Assembly: GCA_903882665.1 (NCBI GenBank) | Contig: CAIRXW010000051.1 | Span: forward strand, 1-41,935 | DNA length: 41,935 nt | Reading direction: 5' to 3' | Source of the DNA: an uncultured Chlorobiaceae bacterium | GTDB lineage: Bacteria > Bacteroidota > Chlorobiia > Chlorobiales > Chlorobiaceae | Made by a program: the position numbers and the translations under genes | The notes under the pieces: generated by a model | The model's input: the letters and a program-made list of their open reading frames with translations, nothing else | Databases searched by the model: none | Told to the model about the DNA's origin: nothing | Shown: one piece after another, positions 1 through 9,388 of the stretch | How the letters are laid out: each line of letters opens with the position of its first letter | Numbering within the stretch: the stretch's first letter is position 1

Positions 1-1
1 A

Positions 2-172
2 GCGGTTGACTTATTACCGAATCACAGGTATTTGATTCAAATTGAGAGTCAACAGCAACCTGAACCAAAAAAGAATGTTCTGCAACGGCTTTCAGAAAAA
101 GCAATGGATTTAGGAGTTTCTGATTTGGCCTCTCAACATGATCATTACTTATACGGGACAGAAAAGCGATGA
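2..172 (+). CDS. Antitoxin-like small protein upstream of PIN toxin (5' partial)
   Basis: The frame is open from the first bases of the window and ends in TGA, giving 56 visible C-terminal residues; the start lies outside. The tail (VSDLASQHDHYLYGTEKR) resembles the C-terminus of small proteins often encoded just before PIN-domain ribonuclease toxins. Its stop overlaps the ATG of the PIN gene in an ATGA arrangement, which is typical of translationally coupled antitoxin-toxin pairs. The likely role is to bind and neutralise the toxin and repress the operon. The antitoxin function is inferred from position and the tail motif; no DNA-binding domain is visible in the part present. Confidence 0.6.
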   Translation, partial: AVDLLPNHRYLIQIESQQQPEPKKNVLQRLSEKAMDLGVSDLASQHDHYLYGTEKR

Positions 173-585
173 GGAAATCTCTTTTTATTGATACCAGTTA
201 CATTTTGGCCCTGCTGAACGCCCAGGATTAATTCCATCGTCAGGCGGTAAGCCTTGCTGATCAACTTGACGGCTCATTGATGACGACTGAGGCCGTTCTT
301 ACCGAAATCGCAAATGCGTTGGCAAAACCGCAATGGCGTGCATTAGCGATAGATACTATCAATAATCTTCGTGATGATAACGATGTGGAGGTGGTTTCAA
401 TTACGCCGAAACTGTTTTCAAAAGCTATGGAGTTTTACGCATCTCGCATGGATAAGGAGTGGGGACTCACTGATTGCCTCTCCTTTATCGTTATGAAAGA
501 GAAAAATCTGACTGATGTCCTGACCACCGATCATCATTTTGAGCAAGCGGGTTTCATACCTCTCATGCGCAAAGCGGGTAAGTGA
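169..585 (+). pseudogene. PIN-domain (VapC-type) toxin, broken by an internal TAA
   Basis: Reading from the ATG at 169 gives a normal PIN N-terminus (FIDTSYILALLNAQD) that stops at TAA 229-231. The same frame then continues without further stops to 585, so the full frame would be about 138 codons, normal for a VapC ribonuclease. The acidic residues expected for Mg2+-dependent RNA cleavage are present on both sides of the stop: Asp in FIDTS, Glu in TTEAVLTE, Asp in LTDCLSF and Asp in LTTDHHF. The stop replaces what is probably a CAA or GAA codon (D-Q/E-FH). Restart at TTG 277 or ATG 280 would lose the first catalytic Asp, so the toxin is probably inactive unless the stop is read through or is a sequencing error. 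It overlaps the upstream antitoxin-like gene by 4 bp. Confidence 0.8.
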
Positions 586-728
586 TGCGTTGTAGTATCT
601 CACGCATGAGTGTCTCGCCTCTATGCAGGTGCGTGGAGACGTGCGTTAATGACAAAGAGCGATTTTTATAAATTATTATTAAAAAAGGTTTTGCGGTATT
701 GCTGAACTGAAGGGTTGAAACCGAAGTA

Positions 729-1087
729 ATGAAACCAAATCAAAAGTTAGAACTGACCTGGATAGGCAAAGGGCATGAGCCAAAGCTGGAACCGAGGATT
801 CTCATAGAGCAGCCTGAATACAGTTACGGTGATCCGGATAGCGGGAATATGCTGATTCATGGAGATAACTTGCTTGCACTGAAGGCATTGGAGCAGGAGT
901 ATGCAGGGAAGGTTAAATGTATCTACATCGATCCGCCGTATAATACCGGCAATGCGTTTGAGCATTATGACGATGGGATTGAGCATAGCCATTGGTTGAA
1001 CCTGATGGCACCGAGATTGAAGTTGTTAAAAAGTCTACTCCGTGTTGATGGCGTTTTATTCGTAAATATTGATGAAAAAGAACATGC
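729..1087 (+). pseudogene. Type III restriction-modification DNA methyltransferase (Mod), 5' fragment
   Basis: The first about 120 codons match the N-terminus of type III Mod adenine methyltransferases: a LIHGDNLLALKAL segment (residues 42-54), the catalytic DPPYNTG motif (68-74) and an LLRVDGVLFVNIDEKEHA stretch. After about residue 120 the frame stays open to 1340, but the sequence (Pro/Ala/Lys/Thr-rich) no longer looks like Mod. A complete Mod is usually above 500 residues and carries a target-recognition region and an AdoMet-binding FxG motif, all missing here. No Res (helicase/nuclease) gene follows. This is the stump of an R-M system cut by a deletion or rearrangement near 1088. Confidence 0.8.
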
Positions 1088-1246
1088 CTACCCGTCCATA
1101 TTATCTTTTGTGATCTTTGAGGGATCTATAAACAGAAGAATTTCGACTAAACCAGTGGCAAGAAGCACCAAAAGTACAGCCCCGCCCCCAAAAGCAAGAA
1201 CCAATTTTGCAACAGATGCCTGCTGTGCTGAACCATTCTGTGCCAT
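1088..1246 (-). CDS. Possible small single-pass membrane protein
   Basis: The frame encodes 52 residues on the minus strand. A GGAGG Shine-Dalgarno sequence lies about 5 bases before the ATG, unusually good for this window. The product has a polar N-terminus, then one strongly hydrophobic helix (LVLAFGGGAVLLVLLATGLV and following, about residues 15-40), then a short charged tail ending KDNMDG. An upstream in-frame ATG would extend it to about 73 residues. A TATAAT hexamer on the minus strand at 1409-1404 could be a -10 element. Its stop sits at the point where the opposite-strand Mod homology ends. I do not recognise a family; it may be a real small protein or the tail of something larger that was rearranged. 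Confidence 0.35.
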   Translation of the reverse strand: MAQNGSAQQASVAKLVLAFGGGAVLLVLLATGLVEILLFIDPSKITKDNMDG

Positions 1247-1419
1247 ATCCGCCTCCATTGAGAAATGCCCTGATTCCTTTTTCGCTGACCGCAAGGTCCG
1301 CCCTGACATCGCTACGGATAGCAATACGCAACGACGATAGCTTGGTGGGTAGCGTCCGAATTATCAGTAATGAGCTTGATCTGCCTCAACCGCAGATTTT
1401 TGAATTATACCCCATATAA

Positions 1420-2084
1420 AACCCGACCCTGCAATCATATAAAACGCCGTTAATTAATTTTTTTAACGTTTTATATTGATCGGCACAAAAAAACATATCC
1501 AGAACACTCACAAAATACCCTTATCCGATATTCGATCGCTATGCGCGCAAACCATATCCAGTATGTACAGTCCGAAGACTGATATGATTTTCCCTTAAAC
1601 AACAACCTCGATTGGATTATCAAAATTGCGGAAAAAAGCGCTTATAAAATGTAAGTATATGATATATTTTGCGCAATAAAAATTTTTCGGTTCAGCATGA
1701 ACGGCAAACGGACGATTATTACTCATACCCCAAAATTGTAAAATCAGCTCATCGGCCTCTCTTGCCTTCGGCGGCAACGGAGCCTTACCCAAATCACCAC
1801 TCGCATGACGCTTCCAGGAATTCCAGAGTGGGAGTATTCATAAATACCGCAAGAACACACTATGTGACAACAATCCGGGCAAAAGGAAAAAAATGAAGTT
1901 TATTGGTATAGCGTAATCAATTTATCCTGGTTTACTGGCTGAGGCGGCAGACTCATTTTTTGTGCGACCTTCTTCACCAGTGCACTATTTGTGCGAAAGT
2001 AAATACTGTAAATTCCGTACCTTTGTAATGCTTTTGTCAGGCAAATTGGCGCACATTAACTCCAATCACAAAACAACAGCCATC
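1420..2084. other. Non-coding spacer, about 0.66 kb, probably debris
   Basis: No convincing gene is visible. There is an AT-rich patch with two ATATAAAAC copies (about 1412 and 1437) and an imperfect AAAACG...CGTTTT inverted repeat around 1440-1475. A short minus-strand frame at 1595-1792 has no start context or recognised domain. The 1980-2080 stretch is the probable leader and promoter region of the Sel1 gene. Confidence 0.4.
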
Positions 2085-3476
2085 ATGAAGCTCATTGTAA
2101 AAGCCCGCATCGCATGGCTATGGATTCTCATGATTTTTGTTTTCTGCGTGTTTTACTCAGTTTCCTTTTTCGGAACGGTGAGGGCAAATGATGCTGAAGA
2201 ATTTGAGGTATACAGGAAAAGTGGTGAACAAGGAGACATGGTCTCTCAATTTTGGGCAGGTTATTGTTACTCCAACGGAAAAGGCGTCGACAAAAACGAT
2301 GCCGAGGCTTTGAAATGGTATCGACTGGCGGCTGATCAGGGATATGCATCTGCGCAGTGTAATCTTGGGGTGATGTACTATACTGGTCAAGGAGTCACAA
2401 AAAACGATGCCGAGGCTCTGAAATGGTATCGCATGGCGGCTGATCAGAAAGATGCATCTGCCCAGAATAATCTTGGGAATATCTACTGGCATGGTGCTGG
2501 CGTCACAAAAAACTATGTCGAAGCTCTGAAATGGTATCGCATGGCGGCTGATCAGAAAGATGCAAATGCAGACAAAAATTTTACAGAGGCGGTGAAATGG
2601 TGTCGTCTTGTTGCTGATCAGGGAGATGCCGATGCACAGTTTGCTCTTGGGGATCTGTACTCCAAAGGAAGAGGTGTCGACAAAAACGATGCCGAGGCCG
2701 TTAAGTGGTATCGTATGGCGGCTGACAAGGGAAATGCAAGTGCTCAGTATTATCTCGGAAACATCTACGAAGATGGTACCGGCGTCGAAAAAAACAATGT
2801 TGAGGCTGTAAAATGGTATCGTTTGGCGGCTGATCAGGGAAATTCAAGTGCTCAGTGTTGTCTCGGAAACATGTACGCAGAGGGCACCGGTGTGGACAAA
2901 AACGATGCCGAAGCGGTGAAATGGTATCGTCTATCAGCCGACAAGGGAAATGCTTTTGCTCAGTGTTGTCTCGGAAATATTTATGTAGATGGTCGTGGTG
3001 TCGACAAAAACGATGCCGAAGCGGTGAAGTGGTATCGTAGTGCGGCTGATCAGGGATATGCCAAAGCTCAGTATAATCTTGGATGGTTATACTCTAAAGG
3101 AAAAGGTGTTGATAAAAACGATGTCGAAGCGGCGAAATGGTATCGTCTGGCAGCGGATCAGGGACTTGCTGCAGCTCAGAATAATCTTGGATTTATGTAT
3201 TCCAACGGTCAAGGGGTGATAAAAAACGATGTCGAGGCCGTGAAATGGTATCGTCTGGCGGCGGATCAGGGGCGTGCAAGTGCCCAGTATAATCTTGGAT
3301 ACAACTATATGTGTGGTCGAGGTGTCGGTAAAAATGAAGCTGAGGCGTTAAAATGGTATCACATGGCGGCTGATCAGGGATATGAAGAGGCCAAAAAGAC
3401 TCTCAGCACTTATGGACATGCTGCTTCAGGAGGTTACAGCGGTTCCGGCTCATCATCCCGTTCATCAGCAAATTGA
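2085..3476 (+). CDS. Secreted Sel1-repeat (TPR-like) protein
   Basis: The protein has 463 residues. I chose ATG 2085 because it places a charged start and a single hydrophobic segment (IAWLWILMIFVFCVFYSVSF) at the N-terminus, a signal peptide or membrane anchor; the frame itself is open from 1962. The rest is about 11 Sel1 repeats of 36 residues with the core GVDKNDAEAVKWYRLAADQG, which form a solenoid for protein-protein binding. One unit (around residues 160-175) is shortened by about 14 residues: it runs directly from ADQKDANADKNF to TEAVKWCRL. The repeats are also very alike at DNA level, suggesting recent expansion by recombination. The tail is Ser/Gly-rich. The partner and function are unknown; Sel1 proteins commonly act in envelope or signalling assemblies. 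Confidence 0.85.
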   Translation: MKLIVKARIAWLWILMIFVFCVFYSVSFFGTVRANDAEEFEVYRKSGEQGDMVSQFWAGYCYSNGKGVDKNDAEALKWYRLAADQGYASAQCNLGVMYYTGQGVTKNDAEALKWYRMAADQKDASAQNNLGNIYWHGAGVTKNYVEALKWYRMAADQKDANADKNFTEAVKWCRLVADQGDADAQFALGDLYSKGRGVDKNDAEAVKWYRMAADKGNASAQYYLGNIYEDGTGVEKNNVEAVKWYRLAADQGNSSAQCCLGNMYAEGTGVDKNDAEAVKWYRLSADKGNAFAQCCLGNIYVDGRGVDKNDAEAVKWYRSAADQGYAKAQYNLGWLYSKGKGVDKNDVEAAKWYRLAADQGLAAAQNNLGFMYSNGQGVIKNDVEAVKWYRLAADQGRASAQYNLGYNYMCGRGVGKNEAEALKWYHMAADQGYEEAKKTLSTYGHAASGGYSGSGSSSRSSAN

Positions 3477-3794
3477 CCGCCCGCTTCTCTGCTCTCCCTT
3501 TCAGAGTCGGGGGATGGGGCAGCCTCAACCGTTGTTGCACCAGTTTGTTTATCTTTTAAGCTATCAATCTTGCAATCAAGCAATCTGTCAATATAGAATT
3601 ATTACAGACAAACAATCCGTCATTCCCGGATAGGATTCAGGAAGGGTAAAACATTTCAGCCGTCAAAAAATATTCTCCCGGTTTTCTCTGTTTATCTTTT
3701 ATCTTTCAATAACATTCCCGGTTTGTAATCCAACGGAGCGGGGAAGAGAGTATGGAAAATGAATGTCGGTTTTTTTTAAAGTTACAACCAGCTA
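3477..3794. other. Intergenic region without visible gene
   Basis: This is a 318-bp gap between the Sel1 gene and the DHH phosphoesterase gene. I see no ORF with coding character, no clear hairpin terminator and no recognisable RNA. The A/T-rich stretch just before 3795 presumably holds the promoter of the downstream gene. Confidence 0.4.
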
Positions 3795-4853
3795 ATGATA
3801 GTCCCACAGTATGGTCGGACGCTTAGTAACGCAGAATGGTCTCCGGTCATCAATGCGCTTCTTGAGGGTCAGCATTTTGTTCTTACAACCCACGAAAATT
3901 CTGATGGTGACGGCCTCGGCAGCGAGGTTGCCCTTGCAAGGGTGCTCAAGGCGCTCGGCAAGGAGGTGACGATTGTCAATCCCACGGAAGTTCCGCCGAA
4001 TTATCTCTTTTTAAAGAAACTCTATCCCATAACCCTTTTTGACAAGAAGAGTGAGGAGGCCATTCAGGAACTCTCGCTTTGCGATGTTGTTGTTTTGCTT
4101 GACGCCAACCTGCATGAGAGGATGGGCTCGCTTTGGCCTCATGTGAGTTTTTCAAGAGAGCTTGGTGCCCTGAAAATTGTTTGCGTCGATCATCATCTTG
4201 AACCGGATGATTTTACTGATGTGATGGTGTGCGAAAACTATGCATCATCGACCGGTGAGCTTGTTTATGGTTTGATTTATGCGCTTCAGGAGCGGGTTGG
4301 TCGTGAGCTGTTCACCCCTGAGGTTGCCGAGGCGCTCTATGTTGCCGTTATGACGGATACCGGTTCATTCCGCTTTCCCAAAACAACACCCTATGTCTAC
4401 CAGCTTGCCGGAGATCTTGTGGGAAAGGGGGCCGATCCTTCAGCGATTTATGACCGGATCTACAATTCGCTGACAACCTCGGCACTTAAACTGCTTGGCG
4501 CTGCCCTGAGCGCAATTACCATTCTTGATGAGGGCGATATTTCGTGGTTGTTCATTTCGCAGGATATGATCAAGGCGACCGGAAGCAAATTGTTCGATAC
4601 CGATCTTATCATTCGTTATCTTCTCAGTGTCCCTTCAGTTCGTATTGCAGTGCTTATCGTCGAGATGCAGGATGGTCGAACCAAGGCGAGTTTCAGGTCG
4701 CGCGGGAACATCTATGTCAATCAGTTTGCCAAGAAATATGGGGGTGGCGGCCACATGAATGCTGCCGGGTGTCTTTTTCAGTTCTCTTCTGACAAGGCCC
4801 AGATGGTCTTGCTCGAAGATCTGCGCCTCTTCCTTAAGGATATTAAAGAGTAA
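3795..4853 (+). CDS. nrnA: DHH/DHHA1 phosphoesterase (NrnA-like nanoRNase / pAp phosphatase)
   Basis: The product is 352 residues, the usual size for the family. These cytosolic enzymes degrade 2-5 nt RNAs and/or dephosphorylate pAp, and related ones hydrolyse linear cyclic-dinucleotide products. Visible metal-binding motifs are HENSDGDGLGSE (His33, Asp37, Asp39), LLDANLHERMG near 100 and VDHHL (DHH at 132-134). The C-terminal DHHA1 domain ends in the nucleotide-binding GGGGHMNAAG near 316-325. The ATG start has no strong RBS. The gene is 34 bp upstream of pepA on the same strand and may be co-transcribed. The exact substrate cannot be read from sequence. Confidence 0.88.
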   Translation: MIVPQYGRTLSNAEWSPVINALLEGQHFVLTTHENSDGDGLGSEVALARVLKALGKEVTIVNPTEVPPNYLFLKKLYPITLFDKKSEEAIQELSLCDVVVLLDANLHERMGSLWPHVSFSRELGALKIVCVDHHLEPDDFTDVMVCENYASSTGELVYGLIYALQERVGRELFTPEVAEALYVAVMTDTGSFRFPKTTPYVYQLAGDLVGKGADPSAIYDRIYNSLTTSALKLLGAALSAITILDEGDISWLFISQDMIKATGSKLFDTDLIIRYLLSVPSVRIAVLIVEMQDGRTKASFRSRGNIYVNQFAKKYGGGGHMNAAGCLFQFSSDKAQMVLLEDLRLFLKDIKE

Positions 4854-4887
4854 TTGTAATACCGTAAACTTCGATTATTGAACTTCT

Positions 4888-6399
4888 ATGAAAATAACAG
4901 TAACAACAGGCGATCTTGCCAGTGTGGAGAGTGCTTTTCTTGCTTTGCCGTTCAGCAGTGGTGAGTTGAAAAAAGAGGGTACAACGAGGCTTGCCGAGTT
5001 CGGAATTGAATTGCAGGTTTTGCACGATTTCAAGGCTGAGGCTGGTGAGGTTGTCGTTTTGTATAGCCAGAACGCTAACGGCTCGGCTTTGCGGATTGCA
5101 CTGCTTGGGCTTGGAGAGGCAGTAACTCTTGATGACTGGCGGAAGGCTGCACGCTCTTTTGCTTCCAGAGCTGTGGATATGAAGATCGAACACATCGCCC
5201 TTGATTGTTCGGGTATTGAGACTCTTGCCGTTACGACCGGCCAAAGTGTTGCAACGCTTGCGGCTGCTTTTGTTGAGGGCTGTTATGGCGGCTCTTACCG
5301 GTTTGATCGCCTGAAAAGCGGCAAGCTCGATACAAAGGGGTCTGGCGAAAAGTCGAAAGGAATTACCGAGCTTCTTTTGAGGGCTGATGTCGGCGCTGGT
5401 GAGGAGTGTGAGAAGGGTGCGGCCGAGGGCCGCATTGTTGGTTCATGCCAGCAAATGGCACGGGATCTGGTCAATTTACCAGGGAACTATCTGCAGGCCG
5501 TCGATATTGCTACTGCGGCAGAGGGATCTGGAAAACTCTATGGTTATGATGTGACCGTTTTTCATAAAAAGGAGATAGAGTCTCTTGGAATGGGCGGCCT
5601 GCTTGCTGTCAACAAGGGGAGCCATCATCCTCCGGCATTCATTATCCTTGACTACAAACCAAAAGGGAAGGTCGAAAAAGTTGTTGCACTTGTCGGCAAG
5701 GGTGTGACCTTTGATTCAGGCGGTATTTCGCTCAAGCCATCGGAAAACATGGGTGAGATGAAGTCGGACATGTCGGGCGCAGCCAGCGTTCTGGGAGCGG
5801 TTGAGGCGGCCGCCCGGCTTGGTCTGCCCCTGCACATTATCGGGTTGATTCCGGCTACCGACAATATGCCAGGAGCTACTGCCCAGCAGCCGGGCGATGT
5901 TATTACCACCTATTCGGGCATTACGGTTGAAGTTGGCAATACCGATGCCGAGGGTCGCCTTATCCTTGCCGATGCGCTGAGCTACGGAAAAGAGAAGTTC
6001 GAGCCTGATGTGATTATTGATATTGCAACATTGACCGGGGCCTGTATTGTTGCGCTTGGTTATGCTGTTGCCGGTTTTTTCAGCAACAACGACAAGCTGG
6101 CTGATGATATTTTTCAGGCGGGTCAGCAGTCCGGTGAAAAAGTGTGGCGTTTGCCGCTGTGGGATCTTTATGCCGAGCAGATAAAGTCTGAGGTTGCTGA
6201 TGTCAATAATACCGGTGGGCGTGGGGCAGGCACGGTTACGGCTGCAAAATTTCTTGAGAAATTTATTGATGGCCATACCAACTGGGCTCATATTGATATT
6301 GCAGGCCCTTCATTTTCACCAAAGGGGACTGGAAAGGTGAATGGGGGAACAGGTTTCGGTGTCAGCCTGTTACTTGAGGTGTTGAAAAAATTAGCTTAA
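4888..6399 (+). CDS. pepA: Leucyl aminopeptidase (M17 family)
   Basis: The product is 503 residues, full length for M17. It removes N-terminal residues, preferring Leu, from peptides in the cytoplasm as a hexamer with two metal ions. The C-terminal catalytic domain carries both family signatures: [16 protein letters not shown] (from about residue 271, with the metal/catalytic Lys and Asp) and [14 protein letters not shown] (from about 351). The N-terminal half is the less conserved macro-like domain. It lies 34 bp after the DHH gene and 58 bp before the hydrolase gene. Some M17 enzymes also bind DNA as regulators, but nothing here tests that. Confidence 0.95.
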   Translation: MKITVTTGDLASVESAFLALPFSSGELKKEGTTRLAEFGIELQVLHDFKAEAGEVVVLYSQNANGSALRIALLGLGEAVTLDDWRKAARSFASRAVDMKIEHIALDCSGIETLAVTTGQSVATLAAAFVEGCYGGSYRFDRLKSGKLDTKGSGEKSKGITELLLRADVGAGEECEKGAAEGRIVGSCQQMARDLVNLPGNYLQAVDIATAAEGSGKLYGYDVTVFHKKEIESLGMGGLLAVNKGSHHPPAFIILDYKPKGKVEKVVALVGKGVTFDSGGISLKPSENMGEMKSDMSGAASVLGAVEAAARLGLPLHIIGLIPATDNMPGATAQQPGDVITTYSGITVEVGNTDAEGRLILADALSYGKEKFEPDVIIDIATLTGACIVALGYAVAGFFSNNDKLADDIFQAGQQSGEKVWRLPLWDLYAEQIKSEVADVNNTGGRGAGTVTAAKFLEKFIDGHTNWAHIDIAGPSFSPKGTGKVNGGTGFGVSLLLEVLKKLA

Positions 6400-6457
6400 A
6401 GAAAAGCGGATAAAAATCATATCAGTTGAAGCTCTGCAACAGAAACCTGAACTCGCC

Positions 6458-7162
6458 ATGAAGGATATCTCGCAAAATCCGGTCGTGATCATTCCAGGAG
6501 TGCTTTTCTGGGATACGTTGTACGATACGATGAAGGAGGAGCTTGCAGGCTATATTTCCAGAGAGCGAGTTATTGTGGCGCCGGTGTCGCTTGTTGACTG
6601 GATAGGGTTTCCTCCTTCGCCGGAAAAATCAACAAACCGGGTTATGAAGGCTGTTGACCGGGCGGTCAGAGAGATGGAGAGGAGGTTTCCCGGTGAAAGG
6701 GTGACGCTTGTGGCTCACAGCGGCGGAGGAACAGTTGCGATGATCTATCTTCTTGAACAGCCATTTCAGGGAGATGTTTATCATACAGCGGGAAGGGTTT
6801 CGAAGCTGCTCACTCTTGGGACACCCTTTCATACCTGTGAGCACTATGCGAAGATAAAGACCGATTTTATTTTCAGTCATCTGCAAATGGATTTTTTTGA
6901 GCGTTGTCGTGTTGTTTCTGTCGTTTGCGATAAGTATCATGGCAATGATCAGGGAGGTTTTTTAGAGAAAACGTGTTTCAAGTTTTATAAAAGCGTTCAG
7001 GAGGATGGCAATGTGTGGGGAGACGGTATTGTTCCTGCAAAAAGCTGTTTTCTTGAAGGTGCTGAAAATGTTACTATTGCAGATGCAGGACATCTTCCAA
7101 CACCGCATACCAGATGGTATGGTACAAAAGAAGGGGTAAAACAATGGATTCAATGGCTGTAA
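6458..7162 (+). CDS. Alpha/beta hydrolase, lipase-like
   Basis: The product is 234 residues. An alpha/beta-hydrolase fold is indicated by an N-terminal [12 protein letters not shown] strand-turn (oxyanion side), the nucleophile elbow VAHSGGG (Ser88), GDGIVP (Asp189) and AGHLPTPH (His212): a complete Ser-Asp-His triad. There is no signal peptide, so it is probably cytosolic or peripheral to membranes. A related lipase-like family is, as I recall, common in cyanobacteria and plastids, which would fit a phototroph, but the substrate is unknown. The last 19 bp overlap the start of the next gene, suggesting translational coupling to the lipoprotein. Confidence 0.75.
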   Translation: MKDISQNPVVIIPGVLFWDTLYDTMKEELAGYISRERVIVAPVSLVDWIGFPPSPEKSTNRVMKAVDRAVREMERRFPGERVTLVAHSGGGTVAMIYLLEQPFQGDVYHTAGRVSKLLTLGTPFHTCEHYAKIKTDFIFSHLQMDFFERCRVVSVVCDKYHGNDQGGFLEKTCFKFYKSVQEDGNVWGDGIVPAKSCFLEGAENVTIADAGHLPTPHTRWYGTKEGVKQWIQWL

Positions 7163-7995
7163 GGGATAGTCGGCTCAGGGTTGCCGGGGTTGTTTTTTTT
7201 GCCGTTCTTCTTCTGCTCTCTTCGTGTAGCCCGGAGAAGCAAAAACCGGATCCCCGACAAGAGCATGTCGAGTCGATGATGGCGATTCTTGCCCAGGTAC
7301 AGAAAAATCTTGGCAGGATTCAGCAGAAAGAGGCTGTTGTTGAACGCCTTTCCTCCGGGATTGAAGGCAAGGAGACAACAAATGTGGAGCAAATCGGCAA
7401 GGATATCATGACCAGTATCCGTTTTATCGATTCCTCGCTTGTGTCAAGCAAAAATCTTATACGGAAGCTCGAGGAGGAGAACCGCTCATCTTCCTATCGT
7501 GTAGAGTCTCTTGACAGGCTTGTCTCTGAGCTGAAAATTGCCATCAACACCAAGGACAAGGAGGTCAATGCGCTCAAGGGTCATGTCCAGAAACTGAACA
7601 ATCAGGTCTCTTCACTCATTGCAACTGTGGATGTCCTCGATGAGTATATTCAGGGTCAGGAAAGTCAGCTCTATACAGCCTATTATATTTCCGGCACCTT
7701 CAGCCAACTGGTGGCCAAAGGTATTCTTGTGCGCATCAATCAGCTTGGGGGGATTTTCGGCAGCGATTACCGTCTTGCCTCTGATTTTAATGTGAATCTT
7801 TTCAAAAAAATAGATATTACTGAAACAAGGGATCTCTTTTTTGACAAGCCACTGAAAAATCTGAAAATAATCACACCACATACCGTAGGTTCCTATGAAC
7901 TTGCCGGTGGCAAAACCTCATCGCTGCTTCTTATTCGTGATGAGAACGCTTTCTGGCAGAAGTCCCGGTGCCTTGTGATTGTTGTAGAGGAGTGA
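7144..7995 (+). CDS. Lipoprotein with coiled-coil segment
   Basis: The product is 283 residues. ATG 7144 is preferred over an earlier frame start because AGAAGGGG precedes it at good spacing and it gives a clean lipoprotein signal ([13 protein letters not shown], lipobox LLSSC). After the acylated Cys a polar stretch leads into a long heptad-rich region (about residues 40-160, rich in Leu/Lys/Glu/Asn), probably a coiled coil. The C-terminal 120 residues look globular, with a [16 protein letters not shown] segment. It overlaps the upstream hydrolase gene. No named family is recognised; it is probably periplasmic and attached to a membrane. Confidence 0.75.
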   Translation: MDSMAVRDSRLRVAGVVFFAVLLLLSSCSPEKQKPDPRQEHVESMMAILAQVQKNLGRIQQKEAVVERLSSGIEGKETTNVEQIGKDIMTSIRFIDSSLVSSKNLIRKLEEENRSSSYRVESLDRLVSELKIAINTKDKEVNALKGHVQKLNNQVSSLIATVDVLDEYIQGQESQLYTAYYISGTFSQLVAKGILVRINQLGGIFGSDYRLASDFNVNLFKKIDITETRDLFFDKPLKNLKIITPHTVGSYELAGGKTSSLLLIRDENAFWQKSRCLVIVVEE

Positions 7996-8050
7996 TAATA
8001 ATAAATCAGGCTTGTTGGGCTTTTGTAATTTTTAACCAAATATTTTTTTT

Positions 8051-9388
8051 GTGAAAATAACCATATTCGGTTCAGGTTATGTAGGGCTTGTTACTGGCGC
8101 ATGTTTTGCGGAAGTCGGTAATGATGTTCTTTGTGTTGATATAGACCAGAAGAAGATTGACCGTCTCAATGAAGGCCAGATTCCGATTCATGAGCCCGGT
8201 CTTGATGAAATTGTTGCCGAAAACGTCAGGGAGGGGCGGTTGCGCTTTACCTCGGATTTGCGTGAGGGCGTTGACTTTGGACTTTACCAGTTTATTGCCG
8301 TAGGAACTCCGCCTGATGAAGATGGCTCGGCAGATTTGCGCCATGTGTTGAGTGTTGCTGAAAGTATCGGTACCTTCATGAAGGAGTACCGGATTGTCAT
8401 CAATAAATCGACGGTGCCGGTTGGTACAGCCGATCTCGTGAAGGAAAAAATTCGTTCAGTTCTTGCGGAGAGAAAATCGGGTATCGACTTTGATGTGGTT
8501 TCAAACCCCGAGTTTCTCAAGGAGGGTGATGCGGTTAACGATTTCATGAAACCGGAACGAATTGTTGTTGGCGTCGATAATCCGCGTACCAGAGAGCTTC
8601 TTCGTTTTCTTTACTCTCCCTTCAATCGCAGTCATGAGCGTTTTATTGCCATGGATGTTCGTTCAGCCGAGTTGACCAAGTATGCCGCAAACGCCATGCT
8701 TGCAACAAAAATCAGTTTTATGAATGAGATTGCCAACATCGCTGATCGGGTTGGCGCCGATGTTGAGGCTGTACGAAAAGGTATCGGCTCTGATTCGAGG
8801 ATTGGGTTTTCCTTCATTTATCCAGGAATTGGCTACGGTGGTTCCTGTTTTCCCAAGGATGTTCGAGCGCTCGAAAGAACGGCACACAAGCATGGTTATC
8901 ATTCACGGATTTTGCAGGCGGTCGAGGCGGTCAACCATGACCAGAAAAGCTCTATGGTCAAAAAAATAAGTGGACATTTTGCGGATGATATTGAGGGGCG
9001 TGTTTTTGCAATCTGGGGGCTCTCTTTCAAGCCGAATACTGATGATATGCGTGAAGCGCCGAGCCGCAGGGTTATTGACGAGCTTTTGAGTGGTGGAGCA
9101 CGGGTAAGGGTTTATGACCCGGTTGCCATGGATGAGGCCAGAAGAATCTATGGCGAATGTGATGAGATCTTTTATGCTTCAAATCCGGAGGATGCCATTA
9201 AAAGCTCAAACGCCCTTGTGGTGCTGACGGAGTGGCTTGTTTTCCGCAGTCCTGATTTTGATATGATTAAACGGGATCTCTCTCATCCGGTTATTTTTGA
9301 TGGCCGCAATATCTACAGTCCTGATTTTATGGAGCAATCGGGATTTACCTATTACTCCATAGGCCGTCCACCCAGGGGAGTTGTCTGA
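8051..9388 (+). CDS. ugd: UDP-glucose 6-dehydrogenase
   Basis: The product is 445 residues and starts at GTG 8051. It oxidises UDP-glucose to UDP-glucuronate with two NAD+, supplying uronic acid for surface polysaccharides. The Rossmann motif GSGYVGL is at residues 7-13, the substrate segment [11 protein letters not shown] is present, and the catalytic Cys266 sits in GGSCFPKDV. The C-terminal domain has the [13 protein letters not shown] signature. Length and order match the bacterial family. A related UDP-ManNAc dehydrogenase is possible but less likely. Its 3' end overlaps the convergent thiD gene by 37 bp, so no separate terminator lies between them. Confidence 0.93.
   Translation: MKITIFGSGYVGLVTGACFAEVGNDVLCVDIDQKKIDRLNEGQIPIHEPGLDEIVAENVREGRLRFTSDLREGVDFGLYQFIAVGTPPDEDGSADLRHVLSVAESIGTFMKEYRIVINKSTVPVGTADLVKEKIRSVLAERKSGIDFDVVSNPEFLKEGDAVNDFMKPERIVVGVDNPRTRELLRFLYSPFNRSHERFIAMDVRSAELTKYAANAMLATKISFMNEIANIADRVGADVEAVRKGIGSDSRIGFSFIYPGIGYGGSCFPKDVRALERTAHKHGYHSRILQAVEAVNHDQKSSMVKKISGHFADDIEGRVFAIWGLSFKPNTDDMREAPSRRVIDELLSGGARVRVYDPVAMDEARRIYGECDEIFYASNPEDAIKSSNALVVLTEWLVFRSPDFDMIKRDLSHPVIFDGRNIYSPDFMEQSGFTYYSIGRPPRGVV

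Noticed and set aside
1595-1792. 65-codon minus-strand frame with KAPLPPKAREADELI
   Set aside because: It has no RBS and no domain, and its neighbouring frames read equally well. It is probably a non-coding repeat or debris.
5716-6291. 191-codon minus-strand frame
   Set aside because: It is antisense to the catalytic domain of leucyl aminopeptidase; a shadow of its codon pattern.
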